Source: Ochrobactrum vermis
GTDB lineage: Bacteria > Pseudomonadota > Alphaproteobacteria > Rhizobiales > Rhizobiaceae
NCBI RefSeq assembly: GCF_002975205.1
Contig: NZ_PCOC01000001.1
Coordinates: forward strand, 1,116,001-1,180,000
Reading direction: 5' to 3'
DNA: 64,000 nt
Shown: one piece after another, positions 27,614 to 36,215 of the stretch
Layout of the letters: every line of letters starts with the position of its first letter
How positions within the stretch are numbered: the stretch's first letter is position 1
Position numbers and translations under genes: made by a program
Notes under the pieces: model-generated
Databases searched by the model: none
What the model was told of the DNA's origin: nothing
The model's input: only the letters and a program-made list of their open reading frames with translations

Positions 27614-28334
27614 GGCGGAACGTCAAAATCTGGCTGAAATTGATAGCGATGATTATCTGATGGAGGAGGAAGCTTCCGTCTCGACGCAGGGGCTCGCTGA
27701 GCTCGCACGTATTGTGGAAGCCATTGTTTTCGCATCTTCCGAACCTGTATCCGAGCGCGCATTGGCGGAACGCCTGCCTGCCAATGTGGAGGTTGCGCCT
27801 GTTTTGAAGCATTTGCAGAAAATATACGAAACGCGTGGCGTGCACCTTGTTCAGGTCGGCAATGCATGGGCGTTTCGCACTGCGCCCGATCTCGCCTTTC
27901 TCATGAGTCGCGAAGCTGTCCAGCAGCGCAAACTGTCTCGCGCTGCGATGGAAGTGCTGGCCGTCATCGCCTATCACCAGCCGGTAACGCGCGCCGAGCT
28001 GGAAGATATTCGCGGTGTCGAAACTTCAAAGGGCACACTTGACGTCCTTATGGAGACCGGCTGGATTAAGCTGCGCGGTCGCCGGCGTACTCCCGGTCGT
28101 CCGGTCACCTATGGGACGACGGAGTCGTTTCTTGACCATTTCGGCCTTCCCGAAATCCGGGATTTGCCCGGACTGGAGGAGTTGCGCGGGGCAGGGCTTC
28201 TATCCGCACGCATGCCATCGAGTTTTGCAGTTCCGGTGCCGAATTTAGACCCGGATGAACTGACGGAAGACGAAGAGCCGCTCGAAGATATCGATCTGGA
28301 AAGCCTTGGCCTGCTCGCCCCACGTGGTGAATAG
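27606..28334 (+). CDS. scpB: Segregation and condensation protein B
   Basis: 242 residues from the ATG at 27606 (MSEAERQN). Two winged-helix domains follow an acidic N-terminus: LARIVEAIVFASSEPVSERALAERL, then LSRAAMEVLAVIAYHQPVTRAELEDIRGV. It dimerises and binds ScpA within condensin. The overlap with scpA and an internal GAGGACGAGG ribosome site point to coupled translation. It ends with an acidic tail. Confidence 0.92.
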   Translation: MSEAERQNLAEIDSDDYLMEEEASVSTQGLAELARIVEAIVFASSEPVSERALAERLPANVEVAPVLKHLQKIYETRGVHLVQVGNAWAFRTAPDLAFLMSREAVQQRKLSRAAMEVLAVIAYHQPVTRAELEDIRGVETSKGTLDVLMETGWIKLRGRRRTPGRPVTYGTTESFLDHFGLPEIRDLPGLEELRGAGLLSARMPSSFAVPVPNLDPDELTEDEEPLEDIDLESLGLLAPRGE

Positions 28335-28479
28335 TCTCACCCCGGTCTTTGGAGCCAATTTTATTTGTCGCAAAGCCGTTCACCGTCATACTTCTGTTTG
28401 AAAGATTTGTTGAAAGCGCTTAAATCGTAATTGGCATTGCAGGAACATGCCGCGCATTCGCGGCAATGAGAGGAATGAA

Positions 28480-28710
28480 ATGGGTAGCTTTTCCATCTGG
28501 CACTGGCTGATCGTTCTGGCGGTTGTCCTTCTTTTGTTTGGCCGCGGCAAGATTCCCGAGCTGATGGGTGATGTTGCCAAGGGCATCAAGAACTTCAAGC
28601 AGGGCATGACCGACGAAGACGCTAAGGATGAAGCCAGGGATTCGGGTCGTACGATCGACGCCAAGGCTGACGAAACCGTCAACGACGTCAAGAAAACCAC
28701 CAAGTCCTGA
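28480..28710 (+). CDS. tatA: Sec-independent translocase subunit TatA
   Basis: 76 residues. One N-terminal transmembrane helix ([15 protein letters not shown]) is followed by the conserved [12 protein letters not shown] hinge and an amphipathic helix, then an acidic tail. TatA forms the pore of the twin-arginine export system. The ATG at 28480 follows a GAGAGGA ribosome site. A small hairpin (TGCCGC/GCGGCA, 28448-28465) sits just before that site and could modulate translation. Confidence 0.95.
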   Translation: MGSFSIWHWLIVLAVVLLLFGRGKIPELMGDVAKGIKNFKQGMTDEDAKDEARDSGRTIDAKADETVNDVKKTTKS

Positions 28711-28725
28711 TCTAACGGATAAAGC

Positions 28726-28760
28726 ATGCTGCGTGCGCGGAAACGCGCGCAGCATATTTT
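28726..28760 (+). terminator. Strong hairpin between tatA and tatB, likely attenuator
   Basis: A 12-bp stem with one G-U pair (arms 28726-28737 and 28744-28755, ATGCTGCGTGCG/CGCGCGCAGCAT) with a short GGAAA-type loop, followed by ATATTTTG. The weak T run suggests partial termination. Confidence 0.6.
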
Positions 28761-28829
28761 GTCATTTACAAGTGCGGTTTTCCGCCGAAAGACGGGACGC
28801 GCGCGCGAATTGCGCGGGGTATCAAGAAT

Positions 28830-29459
28830 ATGTTCGACATCGGTTGGTCTGAACTTCTGATTATTGCGATCGTGATGGTCGTGGTGGTCGGTCCCAAGGA
28901 TTTGCCGAAAATGCTGAGGGCATTCGGCAAGGCAACCGCGCGCATGCGCGCTACCGCCAACGAGTTCAAGCAGCAGTTCGATGAGGCCTTGAAAGAGGCA
29001 GAGCTTGAGGACGTCAAGAACATCATTGATGAAACCCGCAAGCTCGACCCGCGTTCAAAGATCACGCAGGTATTCGATCCGATTCGAAGCGCAGGCGAGG
29101 ATTTGCGTTCTGGCCTTCAGTCCACGTCTTCCATGTCTCCGGCGAAACCTGACAAAACCGCTGAAGTGACGACACCCGTCGATGCTGGTGGCACACTGGT
29201 GCCGCCTGCCGTGGAGCCGCTGGCGGAAAAAGCCCAAGCTCCCCAGAAGGCGGCGCGCAAGACGGCACCCAAGGCACAGAGTAAGGCGACCGAAGCCACA
29301 GCAGCTAAAACGAAAGCCGCATCAAAGGCAGCTTCTGTCGCAAAGCCTGCTCTCAAGAAGCCCGTTGCAGCGAAATCGGAAACGGCAAAGGCCGAAACGG
29401 TCGGGACCGCTGCCGCACCTGCCAAAAAGACCACGAAAAAGACAGGAACCAAAGCGTGA
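28830..29459 (+). CDS. tatB: Sec-independent translocase subunit TatB
   Basis: 209 residues. The N-terminal MFDIGWSELLIIAIVMVVVVGPKDLPKMLRAFG is the TatB signature; it and TatC form the receptor for twin-arginine signal peptides. After the amphipathic helix comes a long Ala/Lys/Thr-rich tail (residues 120-209), low-complexity and species-specific. Its stop overlaps the GTG start of tatC by four bases (GTGA). Confidence 0.95.
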   Translation: MFDIGWSELLIIAIVMVVVVGPKDLPKMLRAFGKATARMRATANEFKQQFDEALKEAELEDVKNIIDETRKLDPRSKITQVFDPIRSAGEDLRSGLQSTSSMSPAKPDKTAEVTTPVDAGGTLVPPAVEPLAEKAQAPQKAARKTAPKAQSKATEATAAKTKAASKAASVAKPALKKPVAAKSETAKAETVGTAAAPAKKTTKKTGTKA

Positions 29460-30280
29460 CACGCGACGAGGACGAAATCGAACAGAGCGCAGCGCCTCTG
29501 CTTGAGCACCTGATCGAACTGCGCAGACGCCTGATCTGGGCAATTCTGGCATTTTTCGTGGCATTTGTATTCTGTTTCGCTTTCGCCAAACAGCTCTTCA
29601 ATCTGCTTGTCGTGCCTTACCAATGGGCGCTCGACTGGGCGGGCATGGATCGCTCGAAAGCAGAACTGATTTATACGGCGCCGCAGGAATTCTTCTTCAC
29701 ACAGGTGAAGGTTGCAATGTTCGGCGGTATCGTGCTGGCATTTCCGATTATTGCCGCGCAGATCTACAAGTTTGTGGCACCCGGCCTTTACAAGCACGAA
29801 CGCATGGCCTTCCTGCCGTTCCTGATCGCATCGCCGATCCTGTTTTTGACCGGGGGCGCACTCGTCTATTTCTTCTTCACGCCGATGGTGATGTGGTTCT
29901 TCCTCGCAATGCAGCAATCTGGCGGCGGCGGCGAAGTGCAGATATCGCTTCTGCCGAAGGTGTCGGAATATCTGAGCCTCATCATGACGCTCATCTTTGC
30001 TTTCGGTCTGGTCTTCCAGCTGCCGGTGGTCACGAGCCTCATGGCCCGCGTTGGTCTGGTGACTTCGGCTGGCTTGAAGGACAAGCGCAAATACGCAATC
30101 GTCATTGCTTTCATTGTTGCGGCTGTGCTGACACCGCCTGATCCGGCGAGCCAGATCGGTCTTGCCTTGCCGACGATCCTTCTCTACGAGATTTCAATCA
30201 TCGTGGCTCGCATGATCGAGAAGAAACGGGATGAGGCGCAGGAAACCGCCGACGCTGAGAACGACGCTTCATCGTCCTGA
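29456..30280 (+). CDS. tatC: Sec-independent translocase subunit TatC
   Basis: 274 residues with six predicted transmembrane helices. The cytoplasmic N-terminus carries the conserved LLEHLIELRRRLIW motif that contacts signal peptides. Translation starts at GTG, coupled to tatB. The C-terminus is short and acidic. Confidence 0.96.
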   Translation: MTRDEDEIEQSAAPLLEHLIELRRRLIWAILAFFVAFVFCFAFAKQLFNLLVVPYQWALDWAGMDRSKAELIYTAPQEFFFTQVKVAMFGGIVLAFPIIAAQIYKFVAPGLYKHERMAFLPFLIASPILFLTGGALVYFFFTPMVMWFFLAMQQSGGGGEVQISLLPKVSEYLSLIMTLIFAFGLVFQLPVVTSLMARVGLVTSAGLKDKRKYAIVIAFIVAAVLTPPDPASQIGLALPTILLYEISIIVARMIEKKRDEAQETADAENDASSS

Positions 30281-30355
30281 TTTGTCACTTTGATTCTATG
30301 AGGTCGCAACCTGTGCGGCCTCGCTTCTGTTCAATTTCAAGAAACGGCTTTTCCC

Positions 30356-31639
30356 ATGCTCGACATCAAATGGATTCGCGAAAACCCTGGAACCCTCGAC
30401 AAAGCGCTCGCCAAGCGCGGGGCTCAGTCGCTGTCGTCCGAATTGATGGCGCTGGATGAAAAACGCCGCGAATATGTCGGCAAGGTTCAGGCCGCCCAGG
30501 AGCGCCGCAACGCCGCTTCGAAGGAAATCGGCAAAGCCATGGCTGCAAAGGACGCAGCGACGGCTGACAAGCTGAAGGCTGAAGTTGCCGAGTTGAAGGA
30601 TTTTCTTGCACAGGCTGAGGACGAAGAACGTCGCCTGACCAAGGAACTGAACGACGCGCTGTCGACCATCCCCAATATTCCACTGGAAGACGTGCCGCTC
30701 GGCAAGGATGAAAGCGACAATGTCGAAGTTCGTCGCATCGGCAACCAACGCAACTTTTCCTTCCAGCCGAAAGAACATTTCGAGCTGGGCGAAGCGCTCG
30801 GCTATATGGATTTCGAGCGCGCCGCCAAGCTCGCGGGTTCGCGCTTTACAGTTCTGAAGGGACCGCTTGCACGTCTCGAACGAGCGCTTGGCCAGTTCAT
30901 GCTCGACCTCCACACCATGGAACACGGCTTTACCGAAACGATGCCCCCGCTGATGGTGCGCGACGAAGCTGTCTATGGAACGGGTCAGCTACCGAAATTC
31001 TCCGACGATCTTTTCCGCACGACGGATGGCCGCTGGCTCATCCCGACCGCCGAAGTTCCGCTGACCAATCTGGTTGCCGACGAGATCGTCGATACCAAAT
31101 CGCTTCCACAGCGCTATACAGCGCTGACCCCGTGCTTCCGTTCGGAAGCGGGTTCTGCCGGTCGTGATACGCGCGGGATGCTGCGCCAGCACCAGTTCCT
31201 GAAAGTGGAAATGGTGTCGATCACGGATTCCGACAGCTCGATCGAAGAGCATGAGCGTATGACTGCCTGTGCCGAAGAGGTTCTGAAGCGCCTTGGTCTG
31301 CCGTTCCGTACCGTCGTGCTCTGCACCGGCGACATGGGTTTCGGCGCACAGAAGACTTACGATATCGAGGTGTGGCTGCCCGGCCAGAACACCTATCGCG
31401 AAATTTCCAGCTGCTCTGTCTGCGGTGATTTCCAGGGCCGCCGCATGAATGCCCGCTATCGTCCGGAAGGCGAGAAATCGACCCGTTTCGTGCATACGCT
31501 GAACGGTTCGGGCGTCGCCGTCGGTCGTGCCCTGATCGCGGTCATGGAAAATTATCAGGAAGAAGATGGCAGCATTCATATTCCTGAAGCATTGCAGCCA
31601 TACATGGGCGGCCTCACGCGGATAGAGAAAGCTGCGTGA
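30356..31639 (+). CDS. serS: Seryl-tRNA synthetase
   Basis: 427 residues, class II. An N-terminal coiled-coil arm (about residues 30-100) binds the long variable arm of tRNA-Ser. Motif 2 is [22 protein letters not shown] and motif 3 is [18 protein letters not shown]. It follows tatC by 75 bases. Confidence 0.97.
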   Translation: MLDIKWIRENPGTLDKALAKRGAQSLSSELMALDEKRREYVGKVQAAQERRNAASKEIGKAMAAKDAATADKLKAEVAELKDFLAQAEDEERRLTKELNDALSTIPNIPLEDVPLGKDESDNVEVRRIGNQRNFSFQPKEHFELGEALGYMDFERAAKLAGSRFTVLKGPLARLERALGQFMLDLHTMEHGFTETMPPLMVRDEAVYGTGQLPKFSDDLFRTTDGRWLIPTAEVPLTNLVADEIVDTKSLPQRYTALTPCFRSEAGSAGRDTRGMLRQHQFLKVEMVSITDSDSSIEEHERMTACAEEVLKRLGLPFRTVVLCTGDMGFGAQKTYDIEVWLPGQNTYREISSCSVCGDFQGRRMNARYRPEGEKSTRFVHTLNGSGVAVGRALIAVMENYQEEDGSIHIPEALQPYMGGLTRIEKAA

Positions 31640-31677
31640 ACCGAAATTGTTGATAGCCATAATGAAGGAGTGACGAC

Positions 31678-32445
31678 GTGCGAATTCTGCTGACGAACGA
31701 TGATGGTATCCATGCTGAAGGCCTCGCAGTTCTGGAGCGGATCGCACGCAAGCTTTCCGACGATGTCTGGGTCGTTGCTCCTGAAACCGATCAGAGCGGC
31801 CTCGCGCATTCGCTGACGCTGTCGGAACCGCTCCGTCTTCGCCAGATAGATGATCGCCATTTCGCATTGCGCGGTACGCCGACCGATTGCGTCATCATGG
31901 GCGTTCGCCACGTTTTGCCGGGCGCGCCTGATCTTATTCTGTCCGGCGTAAACTCCGGCGCGAATATTGCCGATGACGTCACCTATTCGGGAACGGTTGC
32001 GGGCGCCATGGAAGGCACACTGCTCGGTGTGCGATCCATCGCATTGTCGCAGGAATATGAATATGAAGGCGACCGCCGCATCGTGCCGTGGGAAACAGCG
32101 GAAACGCATGCACCTGACCTTATCCGCAAGCTGATGGAAGCAGGATGGCCGGAAGGCGTTCTCCTGAACCTCAATTTCCCGAATTGCGGCGCAGATGAAG
32201 TCAAGGGAACACGGATTACCGCTCAGGGTAAACTCAGCCATGACGCCCGCCTCGACGAGCGTCGCGACGGACGCGGATTCCCGTATTTCTGGCTGCATTT
32301 CGGACGTGGCAAGGCTCCGGTGGCGGACGACAGCGATATCGCAGCCATTCGTTCCGATTGCATTTCAGTGACCCCATTGCACCTCGATCTGACCGCGCAT
32401 AAGGTTCGGGCAGAACTGGGTGCAGCACTTGGGGTTGAAGCATGA
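31678..32445 (+). CDS. surE: 5'/3'-nucleotidase SurE
   Basis: 255 residues. A metal-dependent phosphatase for nucleoside monophosphates and a stationary-phase survival factor. The N-terminal [16 protein letters not shown] with the DD metal ligands and the [20 protein letters not shown] motif are diagnostic. The start is a GTG preceded by AAGGAG. Its stop overlaps the ATG of pcm by four bases (ATGA). Confidence 0.96.
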   Translation: MRILLTNDDGIHAEGLAVLERIARKLSDDVWVVAPETDQSGLAHSLTLSEPLRLRQIDDRHFALRGTPTDCVIMGVRHVLPGAPDLILSGVNSGANIADDVTYSGTVAGAMEGTLLGVRSIALSQEYEYEGDRRIVPWETAETHAPDLIRKLMEAGWPEGVLLNLNFPNCGADEVKGTRITAQGKLSHDARLDERRDGRGFPYFWLHFGRGKAPVADDSDIAAIRSDCISVTPLHLDLTAHKVRAELGAALGVEA

Positions 32446-33110
32446 GGCAGGCAACGTCTGAGCGCCCACGGCTTTCGGACAGAGAAGGATTTGCATCCTT
32501 CGTTATGCGGATGCGCGGATACGGGATCGACGATCCGCGTCTTTTTGCAGCCGTTGAAGCGACGCCACGCCAGAGCTTCCTCGCATCGTCATGGTCGCAT
32601 CTTGCCTATAGTCCGCGTACTGCGCCGCTTGACTGCGGCGAGTATATGGAAGGTATCGACGACCAGATTCGGACCATCGCCGCACTCAAGCTGGAGCCCG
32701 GTCATCGTGTGCTCGAGATTGGAACCGGCTCCGGATTTACAGCAGCGGTAATGTCTTCGCTCGTCGGACGTGTCACGACCGTCGAGCGCTATCGCAAGCT
32801 TTGCGATCACGCGCTGCAGCAATTCGTTTCACTGAAGCGCGAAAACATCATGGTCAAGCATGCTGATGGTCGCCATGGAATGCCTGGCGGCCCCTTCGAC
32901 CGCATCCTGATCTGGCTCGCATTCGAGGAAGTGCCACGGCATTTCGTTGATCTTCTGGCGACGCATGGTGTGCTGATTGCGCCGATCGGTCCGGGAGATG
33001 GTCCGCAGGTGATGACCCGCATAGCCAAGGTCGGCAGCCGATTCGAGCAGGAAGACCTGATGTCGGTCCGCTATCAGCCATTCATCGAAGGTGTCTCGTC
33101 CGTTCTGTGA
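32442..33110 (+). CDS. pcm: Protein-L-isoaspartate O-methyltransferase
   Basis: 222 residues. Repairs isoaspartyl sites in aged proteins with SAM. Motif I is [18 protein letters not shown] and the [19 protein letters not shown] stretch follows. The entry surE, pcm, then a LysM/M23 gene is the same order as surE-pcm-nlpD in enterobacteria. Confidence 0.93.
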   Translation: MRQATSERPRLSDREGFASFVMRMRGYGIDDPRLFAAVEATPRQSFLASSWSHLAYSPRTAPLDCGEYMEGIDDQIRTIAALKLEPGHRVLEIGTGSGFTAAVMSSLVGRVTTVERYRKLCDHALQQFVSLKRENIMVKHADGRHGMPGGPFDRILIWLAFEEVPRHFVDLLATHGVLIAPIGPGDGPQVMTRIAKVGSRFEQEDLMSVRYQPFIEGVSSVL

Positions 33111-33307
33111 CCGACATGCGTATCGATTCGTCAAAATGATGCTTATCGGGCTCGCTCCGGCATCGTCGGAGGGGCGGACTGGCCGCTTTGTGCACTTATG
33201 GTATTTAATTGGTGAATCTTTTTTCGAAGATTTGCCGTTCTTAACCAGAGAGTAACATTAACGCGTTTTAATCACCTTACTGAGTTTCGAGTATGGGCGA
33301 GTTGAAC

Positions 33308-34612
33308 ATGCGTTTACAAATTTTGCAGCACACGTCTGAACGTCTCCTGCGGAATGTCGCGATCGTTCTGATTGCCGGTTTTGGTGCCGGGTGCAGTGCC
33401 GATACGATGCGCTTCACTGATGGTATCAGTACGGGGTCGACGTCCAGTCAGCGTGTCGCACAGCAGCCGACTGGCGATCTTTATGCATCCGCGGCTCCCG
33501 TAGCCCCCGCTTCGAGCGGTTCCGTTCAGCGCAATTCATTGCCGCCGGTGTCTTCGGCGCCGATGGCAGCGCCGGTGGCAGCAGCACGACAGTCGGTACA
33601 GGCTCCGGTCGCAGCGGCATCCAACAACATTCAGAATCAGGTCGGACAGGCACAGGACATGGCAACAAACCGTGTGAACAACACGGTCAATGCAGCAGAA
33701 ACCAAAGTCGCCAGTGCGGCAACGTCTACGCGTAACACCGTGAACGGTGCGCAGGAAAAGGTTCTCGGGCAGCTACCGGCGAACCCAACCATGCCGCGAC
33801 CAACGGACAACAATATAGCAGTCGTACCGCAGGCACCTGCCGTCAACGGCAAGAAGCCTTCGGCAAACGATATGGCTTCGGCGGGCGCAAACGCAACGAC
33901 GCCGCCAGCGCCGAACGGTACATACACGGTGAAGAGCGGCGATTCGCTGTTCTCCATCGCGCAGAAGCACAACGTTCCTGTCGAGCAATTGAAGAAGGCA
34001 AACGGACTGTCGAATGGCGCTATCCGCGTCGGACAGGCGCTCGTCATTCCTTCTGCTGCTGCGGGTAATGCAACGCAGGTCGCCGCAGTTTCGCAGCCAC
34101 CGGAAAATCCGGCCAAGGCAGCGGCTGCACCGACCGCCAATGCCGATGTGAAGCCTTATACGCCGCCGCAAGCGAGCAACAAGGTGATCGAAGATGCCGA
34201 AAAGGATCAGGCGGCAGCACCTTCTTCAACCGGCATTTCGCAGATGCGTTGGCCGGTGCGTGGCCGTATTCTCGCAAGCTTCGGCCAGCGTGAAGGTACA
34301 TCGGTGAGTGACGGTATCGACATTATGGTTCCGGAAGGAACGTCGGTTAAGGCTGCAGAAAACGGCGTCGTCATCTATGCCGGCGACGGTCTGAAGGAAT
34401 TCGGCCAGACGGTTTTGATCCGCCACGACAATGGCCTCGTCACCGTTTACGGCCATAATAGCCAGATATTGGTTCAGCGTGGCCAGAAGGTTCGTCGCGG
34501 CGAAGACGTTGCAAAATCGGGCATGAGCGGCAACGCGAAATCTCCGAAGTTGCATTTCGAAGTGCGCAAGAATTCGTCGCCGGTCAATCCTTCCAAGTAT
34601 CTGGAATCCTGA
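33308..34612 (+). CDS. NlpD/DipM-like lipoprotein with LysM and degenerate LytM (M23) domain
   Basis: 434 residues from the ATG at 33308 (an ATG at 33293 is possible). A signal sequence ends in a lipobox-like GFGAGC with Cys29. An Ala/Pro/Thr/Asn-rich linker leads to one LysM domain (about 206-249, YTVKSGDSLFSIAQKH...) and a C-terminal LytM fold (about 318-425). Two zinc ligands of active M23 enzymes are missing: HxGxD reads SDGID and HLHFE reads KLHFE. The protein is therefore more likely an activator of an amidase such as AmiC than an endopeptidase. Position after pcm supports NlpD kinship. Confidence 0.85.
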   Translation: MRLQILQHTSERLLRNVAIVLIAGFGAGCSADTMRFTDGISTGSTSSQRVAQQPTGDLYASAAPVAPASSGSVQRNSLPPVSSAPMAAPVAAARQSVQAPVAAASNNIQNQVGQAQDMATNRVNNTVNAAETKVASAATSTRNTVNGAQEKVLGQLPANPTMPRPTDNNIAVVPQAPAVNGKKPSANDMASAGANATTPPAPNGTYTVKSGDSLFSIAQKHNVPVEQLKKANGLSNGAIRVGQALVIPSAAAGNATQVAAVSQPPENPAKAAAAPTANADVKPYTPPQASNKVIEDAEKDQAAAPSSTGISQMRWPVRGRILASFGQREGTSVSDGIDIMVPEGTSVKAAENGVVIYAGDGLKEFGQTVLIRHDNGLVTVYGHNSQILVQRGQKVRRGEDVAKSGMSGNAKSPKLHFEVRKNSSPVNPSKYLES

Positions 34613-34630
34613 TTGAAAACGATTCGAAAT

Positions 34631-34666
34631 AAAAAGAAGGCGGGCTAAAAGCCCGCCTTCTTTTTT
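34631..34666. terminator. Bidirectional terminator after the NlpD-like gene
   Basis: A 15-bp perfect stem, AAAAAGAAGGCGGGC/GCCCGCCTTCTTTTT, with loop TAAAA, between two convergent genes. Confidence 0.92.
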
Positions 34667-34683
34667 ATGCATCATTCGTCTTT

Positions 34684-35547
34684 TTACATTGCAATGCCGA
34701 GGCGACCTGCGAGATCCTGGATATATTGCCATGCAACGCGCCCTGAACGGTTTCCGCGTGTTGTGGACCACTCCAATGCTTCTGCATGCATCTTGGCTGG
34801 ATCGTAAGTCAGCTTAAAATGAGCCGCATAGCCGTCAACCATGGCGATATAGTCGTCCTGGCTGCACTTGTGGAAGCCCAGCCAGAGGCCGAAGCGGTCC
34901 GAAAGCGATACCTTTTCCTCAATGGCTTCGGAAGGGTTGATCGCGGTCGAGCGTTCGTTGTCGATCATGTCGCGCGGCATCAGATGACGGCGGTTCGAGG
35001 TCGCGTAGAAGATCACATTGCCCGGTCGGCCTTCAACGCCGCCTTCAAGTGCGGCTTTGAGCGATTTATAGGACGTATCGTCATGATCGAAGGAAAGATC
35101 GTCGCAGAACAGGATGAAGCGATAGTCTGTGCTCTTGATGAGGTTCATCAATGTCGGAAGGCTATCAATATCCTCGCGATGAATTTCGATCAGCTTGAGC
35201 GGATTGCGATCCGGCATTTCTGCGTTCACGCTTGCCTGTGCAGCCTTGACGAGCGAGGATTTTCCCATGCCCCGCGCTCCCCAGAGCAGCACATTGTTCG
35301 CCGGAAATCCGTTTGCGAAACGCCGGGTATTGTCCACGAGCTGGTCACGTACCAAATCTACGCCACGGATCAGTGCGATATCCACGCGGTTCACATGGCT
35401 GACCGGATCTAGAGTCAAGCGTTCGGGAGCCCAGACAAAGCAGTCTGCGGCGTCAAGATCGGGTGTTTTAGCTTCCGGCGGCGCGATGCGTTCCAGAGCG
35501 GCGATCAAGCGGTCCAGTTTCTGGCTGAGTATGTCTTCGGTCGTCAT
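34684..35547 (-). CDS. DUF815 AAA+ ATP-binding protein
   Basis: 287 residues. Walker A is WGARGMGKSSL, Walker B is RFILFCDDLSF, and a sensor-like FYATSNRRHLMPRDM follows, making this an AAA+ ATPase of the DUF815 family. Its cellular partner is unknown. The ATG at 35547 begins MTTEDILSQKLDRL; the frame extends upstream without family resemblance. The gene stands alone on the minus strand between two plus-strand groups. Confidence 0.87.
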   Translation of the reverse strand: MTTEDILSQKLDRLIAALERIAPPEAKTPDLDAADCFVWAPERLTLDPVSHVNRVDIALIRGVDLVRDQLVDNTRRFANGFPANNVLLWGARGMGKSSLVKAAQASVNAEMPDRNPLKLIEIHREDIDSLPTLMNLIKSTDYRFILFCDDLSFDHDDTSYKSLKAALEGGVEGRPGNVIFYATSNRRHLMPRDMIDNERSTAINPSEAIEEKVSLSDRFGLWLGFHKCSQDDYIAMVDGYAAHFKLTYDPAKMHAEALEWSTTRGNRSGRVAWQYIQDLAGRLGIAM

Positions 35548-35706
35548 TTCATGCCCCTGATGATAGGGGTAACGGCTTAACATGTCACAGCGGAGGCGAA
35601 AAGTGTGCGACCTTGGCGCAGGCGGGATCATCGCCGGTTGCATTTGGCGCGCTAACCATTGTAATGCCGTTAATAATCTGTCTTCGAGACTTCAGAGGAG
35701 TTCCTA

Positions 35707-36051
35707 ATGTTCGTAACACCGGCTTTCGCTCAAGCACCTGGCGGCGGCGCTTTTGGCCCAGACATGCTGATGAGCATTCTGCCGTTCATCCTGATTTTCG
35801 TGATCATGTACTTCCTTATCATCCGCCCGCAGCGGACCCAGATGAAGAAGCGTCAGGAAATGCTGACCCAGGTTCGTCGCGGGGACACCGTCGTCACGGG
35901 CGGCGGCATTGTTGGCAAGGTTCAGAAGGTTGTTGATGACAACGAACTTGAAGTCGAAATCGCTGAAGGCGTTCGCATCCGTGTTATGCGCAGCACGCTG
36001 ATGGATGTTCGCGTCAAGGGCGAGCCAGTCGCCGACAACAAGAACAAATAA
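35707..36051 (+). CDS. yajC: Preprotein translocase subunit YajC
   Basis: 114 residues. One transmembrane helix (ILPFILIFVIMYFLIIRPQ) ending in the conserved RPQRTQMKKRQEM, then the small cytoplasmic GDTVVTGGGIVGKV domain. It forms the SecDF-YajC complex with the product of the next gene, assisting Sec export and membrane insertion. AGAGGAG precedes the start. Confidence 0.95.
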   Translation: MFVTPAFAQAPGGGAFGPDMLMSILPFILIFVIMYFLIIRPQRTQMKKRQEMLTQVRRGDTVVTGGGIVGKVQKVVDDNELEVEIAEGVRIRVMRSTLMDVRVKGEPVADNKNK

Positions 36052-36069
36052 TTCTTTTCACGACACTTC

Positions 36070-36101
36070 AGGCCCCGGTAAGATTTCAATAACCGGGGCC
36101 T
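36070..36101 (+). promoter_or_regulatory. GC-rich hairpin between yajC and secDF, without a T run
   Basis: 10-bp stem AGGCCCCGGT/ACCGGGGCCT with a 12-base loop, 18 bases after yajC. The lack of a T run argues against an intrinsic terminator; it may protect the yajC message end or tune read-through into secDF. Confidence 0.5.
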
Positions 36102-36215
36102 GCGCATTATTCGGTAAGCGCTAACATAAGTTGTGCGTGCCACGACGCCGGAGAGCGGTTCGCAACAAGTGAACTCCGGCATGCTCTATCCAAGCTGATA
36201 CGGAATTGCTGCTCT

